IMG/VR virus record: IMGVR_UViG_3300009481_004094
Coordinates: 1-31,902 of that record
Length of the DNA: 31,902 nt
Reading direction: 5' to 3' (one strand)
DNA from: a virus
Shown here piece after piece: positions 14,366-20,331 of this stretch (positions are counted from its first letter, which is position 1; every line of letters starts with the position of its first letter). The position numbers and the translations under genes are program-made. The notes under the pieces were generated by a model that had not been told where the DNA came from, made no database searches, and saw only the letters and a program-made list of their open reading frames with translations.

Positions 14366-14642
14366 TTGTTAAGTCCTGTGATTCCTTATGTTCTGGATCG
14401 TCTTTCTCCTTGAACCAGTAATCCGTACTTTTTGCTAAAACTGCGACATAGGCACCAACCAGGATGTTTATCAATTGCATATGATTATCATCTGTGGATT
14501 CTGTAAAGAATAAAAGGTAAATCAAAATTAAAAATGTTCCAACAATAGCCCAAGATAAAGTAATCCTGGCCCACCAATTCTTCACTTTTCTTCGTTCTAT
14601 AGCCGACATTTCTGCGCCGTTTTGCTTCTTATCTAATGACAT
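14355..14642 (-). CDS. Small two-TM membrane protein
   Basis: 95 residues: a cytoplasmic-looking basic N-terminus, one clear membrane segment (about 28-47, 'LSWAIVGTFLILIYLLFF'), a short loop and a second weaker one (about 55-72, 'LINILVGAYVAVLAKS'), then a charged tail. The topology would suit an antiholin or holin partner of the neighbouring 3-TM protein, but this is inference. GAGGA precedes the ATG. Confidence 0.65.
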   Translation of the reverse strand: MSLDKKQNGAEMSAIERRKVKNWWARITLSWAIVGTFLILIYLLFFTESTDDNHMQLINILVGAYVAVLAKSTDYWFKEKDDPEHKESQDLTNGH

Positions 14643-14679
14643 TATATTTCCTCATAATGTTTCAGTTTAAAAAATGATA

Positions 14680-15108
14680 TTATCCTTCTGTAGGCATTCC
14701 TGGCATTGCAGTAATAGTTTCTCCACCTGCTTCTGCATCTCTAATTTTTAAAGCACTACCGTATGCTTGATCCAAAATATCAGTATTCATATATTTTACG
14801 TTAGTAGGATCATATCCAAACTTAACTAAAAATTCCTGTTTTTCTGAAACTGTAAGGTCTGTTTCTCCTTCAGGAGTTTGGGTTTCTACTTCTGCTTCTG
14901 CTTCTGCTTCATTTACTATTTGGTCTAATTGATCACCAATAGTAACTTCTTCATTTTGTTGAAGAGGATCTATTATTTCTACATTGGCAAAAATGTCTTC
15001 TTTAGGACTTTGCACTTTAACATCATCTGTATGATGAAGAAGAAGTTTTCTAAGTTCTTCTTTTTCTGCATCAGACAAACTTTCAAATAACTCTTTTACA
15101 TTTAACAT
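14680..15108 (-). CDS. Acidic hypothetical protein
   Basis: 142 residues, very acidic. The N-terminal helix 'MLNVKELFESLSDAEKEELRKL' precedes a disordered Glu/Ala stretch ('NEAEAEAEVETQTPEGE') and a C-terminal Gly/Pro/Met tail. No catalytic motif. AAAGGA precedes the ATG, ten bases past the Cys-rich gene's stop. It may act as an adaptor or scaffold; nothing in the sequence decides. Confidence 0.65.
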   Translation of the reverse strand: MLNVKELFESLSDAEKEELRKLLLHHTDDVKVQSPKEDIFANVEIIDPLQQNEEVTIGDQLDQIVNEAEAEAEVETQTPEGETDLTVSEKQEFLVKFGYDPTNVKYMNTDILDQAYGSALKIRDAEAGGETITAMPGMPTEG

Positions 15109-15117
15109 TTTTTTCCT

Positions 15118-15231
15118 TTAAACTGGTGCTACTTGTTCATCATCAAATTCACATCCACAAGGACTCTCAGACGAACATTCACATGGATCACAGGTGCAAT
15201 CTGTACATTTGCATTCTGGATTATTACACAT
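15118..15231 (-). CDS. 37-residue Cys-rich, metallothionein-like protein
   Basis: An ATG at 15231 with an excellent AAAGGAG. The protein has nine cysteines in 37 residues (positions 2, 7, 9, 12, 14, 17, 19, 25, 27), mostly in C-x-C and C-x-x-C spacing: 'CKCTDCTCDPCECSSESPC'. The tail is acidic ('EFDDEQVAPV'). The pattern is that of a small thiolate metal binder (Zn, Cu or Cd), though it does not clearly match a named metallothionein family. It lies directly downstream of iscU, so it could buffer metal for, or protect, the Fe-S module. That link is inferred from position. Confidence 0.75.
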   Translation of the reverse strand: MCNNPECKCTDCTCDPCECSSESPCGCEFDDEQVAPV

Positions 15232-15245
15232 TGTTAACTCCTTTA

Positions 15246-15253
15246 TATTTATG
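15246..15253 (-). promoter_or_regulatory. Near-consensus late promoter CATAAATA
   Basis: One mismatch to the late octamer TATAAATA, in the 45-base gap between iscU and the Cys-rich gene and 15 bases before the latter's ATG. That spacing is very short for a promoter, so it is weak. Confidence 0.25.
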
Positions 15254-15276
15254 TTTATACGGGATTCTGTTGCTTT

Positions 15277-15666
15277 TTAAGTATTTATTTCATGTTTATT
15301 CTTATAATCTGCTATTGCTCCTTTAATCGCATCTTCTGCAAGAACAGAACAATGAATTTTTACTGGAGGCAATGATAATTCTTCTACGATTTCGGTGTTT
15401 TCTACCGCCCATGCTTCATCTAAAGTTCTTCCCTTTACCCATTCAGTTGCAAGTGAAGAACTTGCTATTGCACTTCCACAACCAAATGTTTTAAACTTAG
15501 CATCTTCAATTGTTCCATTATCACCCACTTTTATCTGTAATTTCATTACATCGCCACACTCTGGAGCGCCTACAAGAGCAGTTCCAATAGTTGGATCATT
15601 TTTATCAAAACTTCCGATGTTTTTTGGATTTTGAAAATGATCTATAACTTTTTCTGAATATGCCAT
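15277..15666 (-). CDS. iscU: Fe-S cluster scaffold IscU
   Basis: 129 residues, full length and strongly conserved: 'MAYSEKVIDHFQNPKNIGSF', the three cluster cysteines C37 ('ECGDVM'), C63 ('TFGCGSAIASSS') and C106 ('IHCSVLAED'), the assisting D39 and H105, and the HscA-binding 'LPPVK' (99-103). IscU builds [2Fe-2S] clusters from sulfur supplied by IscS. All catalytic residues are present, so it is probably functional. It follows the A-type carrier gene by one base. No iscS, hscA, hscB or fdx gene is in the window, so it would rely on host partners. Confidence 0.96.
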   Translation of the reverse strand: MAYSEKVIDHFQNPKNIGSFDKNDPTIGTALVGAPECGDVMKLQIKVGDNGTIEDAKFKTFGCGSAIASSSLATEWVKGRTLDEAWAVENTEIVEELSLPPVKIHCSVLAEDAIKGAIADYKNKHEINT

Positions 15667-15667
15667 A

Positions 15668-16063
15668 TTAATTCCATCCTAATTTTTGTTTACCGTCTGC
15701 AGGGATATCTTTTACTGGTGTAAAACTCTCTCCACATCCACAGACATGCTCAAATTTGAGCCGTTTAAATATAAATCCTTGTTCTACTAAATTTCCTACT
15801 TTATAATCTACTTCTACATCACCAATTATATCATTAAGAATGTATTCGTCTACTACTAATTTAACACCATGCTGTTCGAAAATTAAATCTGTAGACTCTA
15901 CTGTATCTTCATAATCTAAACTATACTTCCAACCAGAACATCCGCCTGAATTTGCTCCTATTCTTAAATATGCATCCGCCCAATGTTTATCTTCACCAAT
16001 ACACATTTGTTTAAATTCTACTGCGGCCTTTTCTGTTATTTTTAATTCACAAGTAGTCTGCAT
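15668..16063 (-). CDS. A-type Fe-S carrier (IscA/ErpA/HesB family), copy 2
   Basis: 131 residues. The family's three metal-binding cysteines are present: C42 in 'NSGGCSGWKYSL', and C108 and C110 in 'HVCGCGESF'. A-type carriers accept clusters from IscU and pass them to target enzymes. The C-terminus is extended past the usual CGCG(E/S)SF end ('TPVKDIPADGKQKLGWN'). Its ATG overlaps the end of copy 1 by 17 bases and iscU follows by one base, forming a three-gene Fe-S operon. It is clearly diverged from copy 1, so they are not a recent duplication. Confidence 0.92.
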   Translation of the reverse strand: MQTTCELKITEKAAVEFKQMCIGEDKHWADAYLRIGANSGGCSGWKYSLDYEDTVESTDLIFEQHGVKLVVDEYILNDIIGDVEVDYKVGNLVEQGFIFKRLKFEHVCGCGESFTPVKDIPADGKQKLGWN

Positions 16064-16439
16064 TGTTCATTCCCATCCAATTAGGTGTTGTTTCAGTTTT
16101 AGTCTCCGTATGTTCGTACATAAAAGAAGTCCTACAGCCACAAGAACCTTTAGCTGAAGGATTGTTAAATTTTAATCCTCTATCATTTAAATCATCTGAC
16201 CAATCAATTTCCGTGCCTTTAATATATAGATGACTCTTTTTGTCACATAAAATTCCTAAACCATATGATTCAAACTCTAAATCAAACTTTCCTTTTCTAG
16301 TATCAAAGTCTACTGTATAAGTAAATCCTGAACATCCTCCGCCCTTAACTCCAACCCGTAATACTGTCTCACCAGATACTTTTTGGTCTTTCATAATGCT
16401 TAATATTTTACTAGCGGCTTTTTCTGTTAAGCTGATCAT
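16047..16439 (-). CDS. A-type Fe-S carrier (IscA/ErpA/HesB family), copy 1
   Basis: 130 residues from the ATG at 16439, chosen because CAGGAG lies 4 bases before it. An earlier in-frame codon at 16505 would overlap the upstream gene and lacks such a site. Signatures: 'MISLTEKAASKI' opening, C36 in 'KGGGCSGFTYTVDF', and C100 and C102 in 'KGSCGCRTSFMY'. An extra C-terminal tail of about 20 residues (Thr/Glu-rich, 'WMGMNNADYL') is unusual for the family. A strong hairpin at 16453-16475 sits just upstream of its ribosome site. Confidence 0.92.
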   Translation of the reverse strand: MISLTEKAASKILSIMKDQKVSGETVLRVGVKGGGCSGFTYTVDFDTRKGKFDLEFESYGLGILCDKKSHLYIKGTEIDWSDDLNDRGLKFNNPSAKGSCGCRTSFMYEHTETKTETTPNWMGMNNADYL

Positions 16440-16452
16440 TTTCTCCTGAAGA

Positions 16453-16475
16453 ACCCCATCCATTACAGATGGGGT
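16453..16475 (-). promoter_or_regulatory. Strong hairpin before the Fe-S operon
   Basis: ACCCCATC/GATGGGGT form a perfect 8-bp stem with a 7-base loop, right after the 75-residue gene's stop and 8 bases before the CAGGAG of the first A-type carrier. No T-run follows on the minus strand. It may insulate or control translation of the Fe-S genes. Confidence 0.5.
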
Positions 16476-16482
16476 GCGCCAA

Positions 16483-16710
16483 TTATTTTTTTTCAACAAA
16501 TTCATAAAGTTCAGTAGCTTTATTCTTTATGTCTTCAATAGTATAATTTTTGGGTTGGAGGTCTTTAAACAACTCCATATTTGCTGTACCTTCTTCTTTT
16601 GCAAATTCCCATGCATCAATAGCGAATTGTGTTTGTTTTTGCTGTTGATCATAAAGATAACCAGAAGCCATCTCTAAAAGTCTAAATCTTAATTCATATG
16701 GATTAGACAT
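16483..16710 (-). CDS. Small conserved phage-type protein
   Basis: A 75-residue soluble helical protein beginning 'MSNPYELRFRLLEMASGYL'. It has the look of a small protein common in marine T4-like phages, but I cannot name its function. AAGGAG precedes the ATG. It is the first protein gene after the tmRNA coding piece, whose 3' region ends about 28 bases upstream, so both may come from one transcript. Confidence 0.75.
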   Translation of the reverse strand: MSNPYELRFRLLEMASGYLYDQQQKQTQFAIDAWEFAKEEGTANMELFKDLQPKNYTIEDIKNKATELYEFVEKK

Positions 16711-16737
16711 ATTTTCTCCTTATGTGTGTGTTGTGTG

Positions 16738-16913
16738 TGTCTGATTGTTTCTGTTCCAAGGCACAATCATAAGCCCGCCAGCGATTAAGCGGCTAATGCC
16801 ACTTGTGCTGAATAATAATCGTTATTATTTGCGATTAATTTAAATGACATTTTACATCTGTCAAGATGATCTCCTCTGTATAATCACATCCAATCGAATT
16901 CTATTACAGCCCC
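16738..16913 (-). ncRNA. ssrA: tmRNA coding piece (permuted two-piece tmRNA)
   Basis: The 5' end GGGGCTG (16913-16907) pairs exactly with CAGCTCC of the acceptor piece (17031-17025), including the G3-U70 wobble that marks alanine tRNA-like domains. Next comes GAATTCGATTGG (16901-16890), matching the D-loop region of tmRNA (E. coli GGATTCGACGGG). Helix-2 arms TACAG (16880-16876) and ATCATC (16870-16865) pair with CTGTA and GATGAT of the acceptor piece. The tag frame is at 16832-16785. Past it, TGATTGT/ACAATCA (16769-16763, 16748-16742) close a 3' hairpin that probably marks the end. tmRNA rescues stalled ribosomes and tags the nascent protein for proteolysis. The exact 3' end is estimated. Confidence 0.9.
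16785..16832 (-). other. tmRNA proteolysis-tag reading frame
   Basis: From the resume codon GCA (16832-16830) the frame reads ANNNDYYSAQVALAA and stops at TAA (16787-16785). It begins with Ala and ends with the hydrophobic ALAA degron expected of ssrA tags recognised by ClpXP. The upstream TTAATC before GCA is where the resume-codon determinants lie in known tmRNAs. The last Ala pair is GCC-GCT, in line with the window-wide avoidance of GCWGC. Confidence 0.92.
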
Positions 16914-16922
16914 TCCAAAGAA

Positions 16923-17009
16923 TCACCCACCAAAATAAAAATAAGTTCCCGTCATAATTATGCCAATTACAATTAATACTACTAATATGGCCATATCTGC
17001 ACTACTCAT
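16923..17009 (-). CDS. 28-residue membrane peptide inside the tmRNA spacer
   Basis: An ATG at 17009 with AAGGA six bases upstream opens a 28-codon frame ending in TGA. It reads M-S-S-A-D-M, then a membrane segment 'AILVVLIVIGIIMTGTYFYF', then G-G. The whole ORF lies between the CCA end of the acceptor piece (17021) and the GGGG start of the coding piece (16913), the segment that RNA processing removes in two-piece tmRNAs. The Shine-Dalgarno directly abuts the CCA. Single-pass peptides of this size are common in phages, but I do not recognise this one. It is supported by the ribosome site and composition only. Confidence 0.65.
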   Translation of the reverse strand: MSSADMAILVVLIVIGIIMTGTYFYFGG

Positions 17010-17020
17010 TGATGTTCCTT

Positions 17021-17083
17021 TGGTGGAGCTGATCGGAATCGCACCGATGTCTTAAATGCTACTCTACAGTATCATCGATAAAA
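17021..17083 (-). ncRNA. ssrA: tmRNA acceptor piece (permuted two-piece tmRNA)
   Basis: Ends in the T-arm ATCGG-TGCGATT-CCGAT (17048-17032), acceptor strand CAGCTCC (17031-17025), discriminator A and an encoded CCA (17023-17021). Upstream GATGAT (17076-17071) and CTGTA (17069-17065) pair with the coding piece to form helix 2. The 5' half of the tRNA-like domain is not upstream but 108 bases downstream, so the gene is circularly permuted, with acceptor piece first and coding piece second. The T-loop has G at the usual position 55 (TGCGATT rather than TTCRANN), an oddity. The 5' boundary is estimated and may reach into the preceding gene. Confidence 0.88.
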
Positions 17084-17449
17084 CTATTTAGATAAATCTT
17101 GAGTCACATCTTTAATTTTTTCTATTTGTTTAGTAATAATTTCTTCACGATTCGGCCAATAAATATAATCCTTATCTGGATTTTTCATAAGATTATATAA
17201 AAGAGGTAAAATTAATTGTTCAATTTTGCTCATATCTTCTACATATTTTTCTTCTAAATAATCTTTTTTATAACCGATTTCTTTAATAGCAGAATCTATT
17301 TTCTTTTCTAATGCCGAAAAATCTTTTGATTTTGCTTCTACTTGTTCAATCTTTTTTTCTACTTCTGTAGTTTTTGCTTTATATTCTTCATCATCTACTG
17401 CGGAAAAACCGAAGTCAAAACTAGCATATTCATCAGGTATTTGTGCCAT
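17084..17449 (-). CDS. Conserved hypothetical protein of T4-like phages
   Basis: 121 residues from the ATG at 17449 ('MAQIPDEYASFDFGFSAVDD'); a TTG at 17485 would overlap the RuvC-like gene much further. A central coiled-coil (about 25-75) is followed by 'LILPLLYNLMKNPDKDYIYW' and PNREEIITKQ, which resembles a short conserved protein found next to RuvC-like genes in marine T4-like phages. The function is unknown. Its stop is immediately followed by the tmRNA acceptor piece. Confidence 0.75.
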   Translation of the reverse strand: MAQIPDEYASFDFGFSAVDDEEYKAKTTEVEKKIEQVEAKSKDFSALEKKIDSAIKEIGYKKDYLEEKYVEDMSKIEQLILPLLYNLMKNPDKDYIYWPNREEIITKQIEKIKDVTQDLSK

Positions 17450-18014
17450 TTTCGTATCCGTATTTGCAAATCCAATAAGAGTCAACTATATCTGAAATGG
17501 GATTTTTATCACACTTTGTCTGAAATTCTTTTGTAAGTTCTCTCTGTGTGTCAGACACAAAAGAATCATACATTAATTCTTTATTTGCGTTTCCCTTATC
17601 GGATGCGTATTTTTTAATTACTGTAGGAGGTATCATTTCATACCTCAGTTTATAATTGAGTAAAGTATGTTTTAAAATTGCCATATTTTCCGCAATTTGT
17701 AAAACTCTTTGTCCGCTTGCGGCATAGGCATAATCTTCAATATAGACTATTTTGGGTCTTTTAGCATATTTTACAATACATTCTATTACCCAAGAAGATA
17801 GTCCTAAATATCTTTCCATCTCTGTGTTATATTTAGGATATTCCGTGATTTGAATATTATGTAAAGAACCCCATCTATCAAGTTGTCTACCGTTTTTCGC
17901 TAAACAATAATGTTTAATGTTTTCATATTTCCATTCACCATCACATTCTGTTACTGCTGGACTGGTTAGTGAATAATCAATTCCCACATGCAAATCATGT
18001 ATCCCAGTTATCAT
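17433..18014 (-). CDS. RuvC-like Holliday-junction nuclease
   Basis: 193 residues with an RNase H-like fold signature: 'HVGIDYSLTSPAV' (first catalytic D13), 'IVYIEDYAYAASG' (E93) and 'ISDIVDSYWICKYG' (D175/D178). This acidic set and the 'GIDYS' strand place it among phage RuvC-like resolvases, which process branched recombination and replication DNA before packaging, the job done by gp49 in T4. It overlaps its upstream (20 bases) and downstream (17 bases) neighbours in the replication operon. Confidence 0.85.
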   Translation of the reverse strand: MITGIHDLHVGIDYSLTSPAVTECDGEWKYENIKHYCLAKNGRQLDRWGSLHNIQITEYPKYNTEMERYLGLSSWVIECIVKYAKRPKIVYIEDYAYAASGQRVLQIAENMAILKHTLLNYKLRYEMIPPTVIKKYASDKGNANKELMYDSFVSDTQRELTKEFQTKCDKNPISDIVDSYWICKYGYENGTNT

Positions 18015-18147
18015 CGTCCTCTTCTTGTAGTTCTATCATCTCTCCACAATAAGAACAAAATTGTACTTTTTCTTCGTCTTCTTCATGAATAATAACTTCG
18101 TACATTTTTGAACAAAATGTACATTCAATTTTTTCAGATATCTCCAT
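17995..18147 (-). CDS. 50-residue zinc-ribbon protein
   Basis: An ATG at 18147 opens 50 codons with two C-x-x-C knuckles, 'CTFC' (9-12) and 'CSYC' (31-34), 18 residues apart, separated by an acidic linker 'HEEDEEK' and followed by a very acidic tail ('QEEDDDNWDT'). This is a classical zinc ribbon, able to bind one Zn and contact nucleic acid or protein. It overlaps glutaredoxin by 14 bases upstream and the RuvC-like gene by 20 bases downstream, so it is in frame with the operon's tight layout. A transcription or replication adaptor role is only inferred. Confidence 0.8.
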   Translation of the reverse strand: MEISEKIECTFCSKMYEVIIHEEDEEKVQFCSYCGEMIELQEEDDDNWDT

Positions 18148-18400
18148 TTTTGTCTAATGCTTCCTCTAATTCTCCTACAGTCAGATAAACCTTACCTTCC
18201 AAAAAAATCTGAGGAACCTTTTTACTTCCTGTAACTGACAATATTTTACCAAACAGTTTCTTATCTGCTTGAATGAACATGTATTGTTTTTTATGTTTAT
18301 CTAATAAAGACTTTGCTTTATCGCACATTGCACATTCTCTGAAAGTAAAATGTCCAACAACATAATTTCCTTTATTAAAATCTATTTCGTATTTTAACAT
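18134..18400 (-). CDS. Glutaredoxin
   Basis: 88 residues with a thioredoxin fold: active site 'RECAMCDKAK' (C23-x-x-C26), followed by the cis-proline motif 'VPQIFLEGK' (62-70) and a C-terminal helix. It probably reduces the ribonucleotide reductase encoded just upstream; their genes overlap by one base (stop/start TAATG-type). Phage NrdC-type glutaredoxins do this in T4. All catalytic residues are present. Confidence 0.9.
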   Translation of the reverse strand: MLKYEIDFNKGNYVVGHFTFRECAMCDKAKSLLDKHKKQYMFIQADKKLFGKILSVTGSKKVPQIFLEGKVYLTVGELEEALDKNGDI

Positions 18401-20331
18401 TATAAATCCACTACTTCACAGCCTTCATCTGCGGCACAAGCCAATTCCTGTGATCCTACAGTAAAATCTTTTTCTTCATATGAAGACAATAATGACCAAT
18501 CAACATTTTTAGGCATTGCTTTTAATGCTATTGTATATTCTTCTTCTGTACAATCTTGATACGGTGCTTGTCTGTATGTATGCTCCGAAAAAGGTAGAAA
18601 AGATATTCCACTAATATCATCAAAATTGCTCCAAACCCAATTTCCCATTTCTGGCCATTCTTGTTCTTTAACAGAAATAGTAACAGAAGGTTTATGTTCA
18701 CACCAATGTTTTTGATATGTAGACCAAATCTTTAACTGTTCAATTCCTGTTATATCTGTTCTACATATTGCATTTTTTGGACTCTTCGTAGGAAATGAAA
18801 ATACAGTTGTATGTTTAGGTCTCAGTACATCTGGTTCATTTGGAAATTCTGCATCTTTCATGAATTTACAAAGGGGGTCTTTATTATCCGCACGAACCGT
18901 TCTAATATAGTATGGATTATGACGAGCATGTATACCACTAGCAGAGTTGACAAGCTGGCTAACCGTACCAGAAGGCTTGACACAGGTGATAGAGGCTGAT
19001 TGTGATATTCCGAGTTTTTCTGAGAATTCTTTGTTTGTTTTAATTGCGACATTTTTTAAATTCTCCAATAAATCTTCTAAATTACCTTTTTTACCATTTG
19101 TCAAAGAATTATCCATTATTCCTGTGAGGGAGACCCCCAAAAGCCGCTCTTCTTCACAATTCTTTTTCCATTCCCGTGAGAGATATTTGAAACTGGTGAG
19201 GGTTGATTGAAATGTTCCAAGGATAGTTGCAGTTCGAACTTTTTCTTCCAAAGATTTGGAATCGTCCCCTCCTCTGACCACGACTTCTGAAAGATTGCAG
19301 AATTCTCTGCTTCTAAGAATAATCTCGCTACACGGATTGGTACCAAAATCTTCTTTTGGTTCTCTTCTGGTTTTTTCTTCACTATTCAACCTTTCTACTT
19401 GATGTTTAGCCGCTTGGCTGTTATAAATTCCTCGTTCTCCAGATTTAGAATCATAGAGAGATAACCATTCTCTCATAAAAGTACCAACATCTGGTTTTTC
19501 TTTATAATTTACAGAATTATTTGCAAGGGCTCTTTGTGGATTTGTTTCCCACCATTTTCCTGATTTTGCATGTCTCATTGATTCATCATTAAGATTAGAT
19601 AAACTAATAAGAGCGGATCTACGAACACCTCCTACAACAACTATTTCTGCAATCTTACATACAATATCATGAGCTTCAACTGATTTTAATTTTCTTCCAA
19701 AAGCACTCTGAAATGTATTTATAGTAAACATAAAAAGGTCTTCCAATGGCTCTGGACCCGATGCTCTTCCTCCAAATGTTTTGAGAGGAGATCCTGCAGG
19801 TCTTACATTAGATAAATCCCATTTTGGAATTTGTCCTTGCCATAACAATGACAGTAATTCTTTATATGCTTTAGCCCAACCAAGTTTAGAATCTGCAACT
19901 ATAATTGTCGTATCTGTTTCATAAAATTCTTCTGGTAATTCTGGAAGCTGATTAACATATTCTTCTTCAACTGAAAATCCTACACCTGTTCCATTCATCA
20001 AAACATAAAGAATTTCATCAAATGAACGTGGACAGTCTACTTTAACATAAGAACAATTATATCCTGCAATATTTTCTTTTTTAAGGGCTTCTCCTGCAGT
20101 CATTAAACATCTCATAGAAGGCATTACATCAAGATTTGTAATTCCTTTTCGTAAATCTGCCTCTAATCCATTATCAAGATCAAAATTATGTTTGTCTTTT
20201 AAGTGTTCTTTAAAAAAATTTAAATATCTATCAACCGTTTCTTCCCAAGTTTCCCGTCTTTTAAGATCATAATTCCATCTTGCATATCTTGATAAATGTA
20301 TAAAAGATTGATATTCGGTGGGTAGAGGCAT
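18400..20331 (-). CDS. Class II (adenosylcobalamin) ribonucleotide reductase, monomeric type
   Basis: 643 residues. It reduces ribonucleotides to deoxyribonucleotides using adenosylcobalamin for the thiyl radical, with no second subunit. It matches the monomeric Lactobacillus leichmannii type: radical site 'GTNPCSEI' (N332, C334, E336), redox cysteines C93 ('YNCSYV') and C345 ('EFCNL', 11 residues after C334 as in the model enzyme), 'FGGRASGPEPLE' (186-197), 'KPSGTVSQL' (452-460) and a C-terminal swinging pair C632/C638. It needs host-supplied or scavenged B12. It overlaps thyX and glutaredoxin by single bases. A complete enzyme, no truncation. Confidence 0.93.
   Translation of the reverse strand: MPLPTEYQSFIHLSRYARWNYDLKRRETWEETVDRYLNFFKEHLKDKHNFDLDNGLEADLRKGITNLDVMPSMRCLMTAGEALKKENIAGYNCSYVKVDCPRSFDEILYVLMNGTGVGFSVEEEYVNQLPELPEEFYETDTTIIVADSKLGWAKAYKELLSLLWQGQIPKWDLSNVRPAGSPLKTFGGRASGPEPLEDLFMFTINTFQSAFGRKLKSVEAHDIVCKIAEIVVVGGVRRSALISLSNLNDESMRHAKSGKWWETNPQRALANNSVNYKEKPDVGTFMREWLSLYDSKSGERGIYNSQAAKHQVERLNSEEKTRREPKEDFGTNPCSEIILRSREFCNLSEVVVRGGDDSKSLEEKVRTATILGTFQSTLTSFKYLSREWKKNCEEERLLGVSLTGIMDNSLTNGKKGNLEDLLENLKNVAIKTNKEFSEKLGISQSASITCVKPSGTVSQLVNSASGIHARHNPYYIRTVRADNKDPLCKFMKDAEFPNEPDVLRPKHTTVFSFPTKSPKNAICRTDITGIEQLKIWSTYQKHWCEHKPSVTISVKEQEWPEMGNWVWSNFDDISGISFLPFSEHTYRQAPYQDCTEEEYTIALKAMPKNVDWSLLSSYEEKDFTVGSQELACAADEGCEVVDL

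Noticed and set aside
16453-16500. Plus-strand terminator (hairpin followed by a run of eight Ts)
   Set aside because: No plus-strand gene precedes it, and the T-run is about 10 bases from the stem.
17021-17083. Degraded tRNA-Ala or attP site made from a tRNA 3' end
   Set aside because: The missing 5' half (GGGGCTG, D-loop, helix-2 arm) is present 108 bases downstream with an ssrA tag frame, so it is a permuted tmRNA. No integrase is seen in the window.
19716-19723. TATAAATA octamer as a late promoter
   Set aside because: It lies deep inside the ribonucleotide reductase coding region, with no gene start within a reasonable distance.
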